NCBI GenBank assembly: GCA_017935505.1
Contig: JAGBHM010000005.1
Location: forward strand, 1-63,333
Direction of reading: 5' to 3'
Length of the DNA: 63,333 nt
Origin: Bacteroidales bacterium
GTDB lineage: Bacteria > Bacteroidota > Bacteroidia > Bacteroidales > UBA932
Shown here: positions 62,112-63,333 of the stretch, one piece after another
How positions within the stretch are numbered: the stretch's first letter is position 1
Layout of the letters: the number at the start of each line of letters is the position of its first letter
The notes under the pieces: model-generated
The model's input: the letters and a program-made list of their open reading frames with translations, nothing else
What the model was told of the DNA's origin: nothing
Database searches by the model: none
Position numbers and translations under genes: made by a program

Positions 62112-62954
62112 ATGAAATATTTAGGAGCACATGTAAGCGCATCAGGAGGTCTTCACAATGCACCGGAAAATGCGCATGAAATAGGAGCAAATGCATTTGC
62201 ACTGTTTACAAAAAACCAAAGGCAATGGGTTGCAAAACCATTGACTGAGAGCGAGATTGCACAATTCAAAGAGGCTTGCGCAAAATATGGCTATACAGCT
62301 TCCCAAATTCTGCCGCACGACAGCTATCTGATAAATCTGGGCAGCCCCAATGAGGAGGGCCTGCAGAAATCGAGAGGCGCCTTCATTGAGGAGATGAAAA
62401 GGTGTGCAGATCTGGGCCTCGACAGACTTAACTTCCATCCCGGCAGCCATCTGAAGGAGATTTCTGTGGATGAGTGCATCAGAAGAGTGGCAGAATCCAT
62501 CAATATTGCACTGGACAAGACCTCTGGAGTAACAGCAGTCATTGAAAACACTGCAGGACAGGGTTCAAATATAGGATTTGCATTTGAACATCTGGCTGCA
62601 ATCATCGACAAAGTTGAAGACAAGAGCAGGGTTGGAGTGTGCATAGACACATGCCACGCCTTTGCTGCCGGTTACGACCTTTCAACAGAACTTGGCTTTA
62701 CCCAGGTATTTGATGAGTTTGAACGCATTATAGGTTTCAACTATCTCAGAGGTATGCACTTGAATGATGCAATGAAAGCTGTGGGCAGCAAAGTCGACAG
62801 GCACAGCTCTCTGGGAGAAGGGATGCTAGGCATTATCCCATTCCAGATGATTATGAAAGATAGCCGGTTCAACAACATTCCTCTTATCATGGAGACCCCA
62901 AATCCTGATATATGGAAAGAGGAGCTTGAGATGCTCAGAGGATTCATAAACTAA
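62112..62954 (+). CDS. nfo: Endonuclease IV (apurinic/apyrimidinic)
   Basis: 280 residues, normal length. Family signatures: [21 protein letters not shown] at the start, [13 protein letters not shown] near 75, [10 protein letters not shown] near 105, [10 protein letters not shown] near 143-152, [17 protein letters not shown] near 178-194, [22 protein letters not shown] near 218-239, and PLIMETPNP near 259. The metal-binding His, Glu and Asp residues of the TIM-barrel enzyme are present. It cuts at abasic sites in base excision repair. It follows recG by 11 bp. Its TAA stop lies inside the first bases of an 80-bp repeat copy. Confidence 0.95.
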   Translation: MKYLGAHVSASGGLHNAPENAHEIGANAFALFTKNQRQWVAKPLTESEIAQFKEACAKYGYTASQILPHDSYLINLGSPNEEGLQKSRGAFIEEMKRCADLGLDRLNFHPGSHLKEISVDECIRRVAESINIALDKTSGVTAVIENTAGQGSNIGFAFEHLAAIIDKVEDKSRVGVCIDTCHAFAAGYDLSTELGFTQVFDEFERIIGFNYLRGMHLNDAMKAVGSKVDRHSSLGEGMLGIIPFQMIMKDSRFNNIPLIMETPNPDIWKEELEMLRGFIN

Positions 62955-63030
62955 ACTGCAAGCCGAGCGCAGAGCTCAAGCTTGCTTGAAGATATGCCGA
63001 GGCGCAGCGTGATTGTAAACAAAGTTTAAA
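62952..63030. repeat. Third copy of the 80-bp repeat, inverted
   Basis: This matches the reverse complement of the units at 32506-32664, starting TAAACTGCAAGCCGAG and ending GTAAACAAAGTTTAAA, with three substitutions by eye. It supplies the nfo stop codon, so the repeat sits right at the end of the gene. Confidence 0.85.
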
Positions 63031-63070
63031 CTAAACACCAAAGAAAAAAGCGAAATATTGCGATAAGGAG

Positions 63071-63202
63071 AAAGTATCCTGATTGTCTGCGAGTTAGGTT
63101 TGGGATTCAGCGCATTGCAGAGGTTAAAAAACAATCTTTTGGCAAAGCTAAGCATAAGTTGAGTTCCCATATCGTTACCGGACAGTCAGGATGCTTTTTA
63201 TT
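63071..63202 (+). ncRNA. Candidate structured RNA with long closing stem
   Basis: The 341 bp between nfo and the last gene hold no credible reading frame. AAAGTATCCTGATTGTC (63071-63087) can pair with GACAGTCAGGATGCTTT (63181-63197). All 17 positions pair if the two U-G wobbles are allowed, and both wobbles fit RNA made from the + strand only (on the other strand they would be A-C). Inside, GGT/ACC and TGGGA/TCCCA continue the stem. TTTTTA follows, as after a terminator. The size is about 130 nt. It could be a 6S-like RNA, or a regulatory RNA next to the integrase. No promoter was found for it. Confidence 0.4.
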
Positions 63203-63253
63203 GGTAAGGTTTTAGTATTCAGCAATTTGCAATATTTTGCATACCCTCGGATA

Positions 63254-63295
63254 ACTCACTAAGAAGTAATTTTGTAAACAAAAAAATTAGTGAGT
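63254..63295. repeat. Inverted repeat ACTCACTAA/TTAGTGAGT before the last gene
   Basis: The 9-bp arms are perfect (63254-63262, 63287-63295) and enclose TAATTTTG (63267-63274, a -7 box match). The right arm ends at the base before the ATG. It may be an operator or a translation-blocking hairpin. Confidence 0.55.
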
Positions 63296-63333
63296 ATGAG
63301 AAGTACATTTAAGATTCTCTTCTATGTGAAGAA
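63296..63333 (+). CDS. Tyrosine integrase, N-terminal fragment (runs off the window)
   Basis: Only 12 codons are present, reading MRSTFKILFYVK. This matches the very conserved start of the arm-type DNA-binding domain of Bacteroidota tyrosine integrases (MRSTFKVLFYLK and variants). It is therefore the first gene of a further integrative element or a stand-alone recombinase. The rest lies beyond the window. No tRNA gene is visible upstream; a structured RNA candidate and an 80-bp repeat lie between it and nfo. With so few codons the call relies on that one motif. Confidence 0.6.
   Translation, partial: MRSTFKILFYVK

Overview
The window looks like chromosome from a gut-type Bacteroidota (order Bacteroidales). 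Four things point there: several promoters of the form TTTG-N18-21-TAnnTTTG, a general lack of Shine-Dalgarno sites, a FimA/Mfa1-type (type V) pilus operon, and Bacteroidota-typical families (DUF3868, DUF3575, DUF4251, DUF3810, DUF4906, BT4734-like primases). I cannot name the genus. No tRNA, rRNA or CRISPR array was recognised.

Layout. (1) 1-7.7 kb is part of an integrative element read on the minus strand: tyrosine integrase, an unknown partner gene, an excisionase-like HTH protein, a BT4734/PriCT-2/DUF3987 replication protein, then a Septu-type defence pair (PtuA ATPase, PtuB HNH nuclease) with a third small gene. (2) 7.7-17.4 kb is AT-rich accessory DNA: a palindrome-dense non-coding block, a CatA-like acetyltransferase, an unknown gene plus a LOTUS-DUF3825 protein (each with its own palindrome-bearing promoter), then a same-strand run of two related unknown proteins, a membrane protein, an ADP-ribosylglycohydrolase, another membrane protein, an 82-residue nucleotide-binding-like protein, a sirtuin and a tail-anchored protein. 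(3) 17.4-22.7 kb is a graveyard: a frameshifted DUF3987 remnant, an intact STAS-like/HATPase pair, an internally deleted DUF3810 gene and a GH3 gene with an in-frame TGA. (4) 22.7-37.6 kb is mostly core: radical SAM protein plus queuosine-precursor transporter, serine hydrolase, EamA transporter, IorAB, NUC1 nuclease, 7TM-HD phosphodiesterase, esterase, DUF2461, and a four-gene run (steroid 5-alpha-reductase, Old Yellow Enzyme, two SDRs) that resembles the gut bile-acid/steroid reducing clusters. (5) 37.6-44.7 kb is the pilus operon. (6) 44.9-63 kb is envelope and housekeeping: HdeD, DcaP-like porin, OmpA, DUF4251, AddA/AddB-like nuclease with pgi and gpsA, Spy-like protein, rnhA, pdxA, recG and nfo. 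The window closes with a structured RNA candidate and the first codons of another tyrosine integrase.

The strongest leads for new biology are the 9.0-17.4 kb accessory block (LOTUS-DUF3825 module and ADP-ribose/NAD module), the three-gene Septu locus, the steroid cluster, three 20-21 bp spaced direct repeats in front of hdeD, an interspersed 80-bp repeat, and four broken reading frames (two by in-frame TGA) that may be real lesions or assembly errors.
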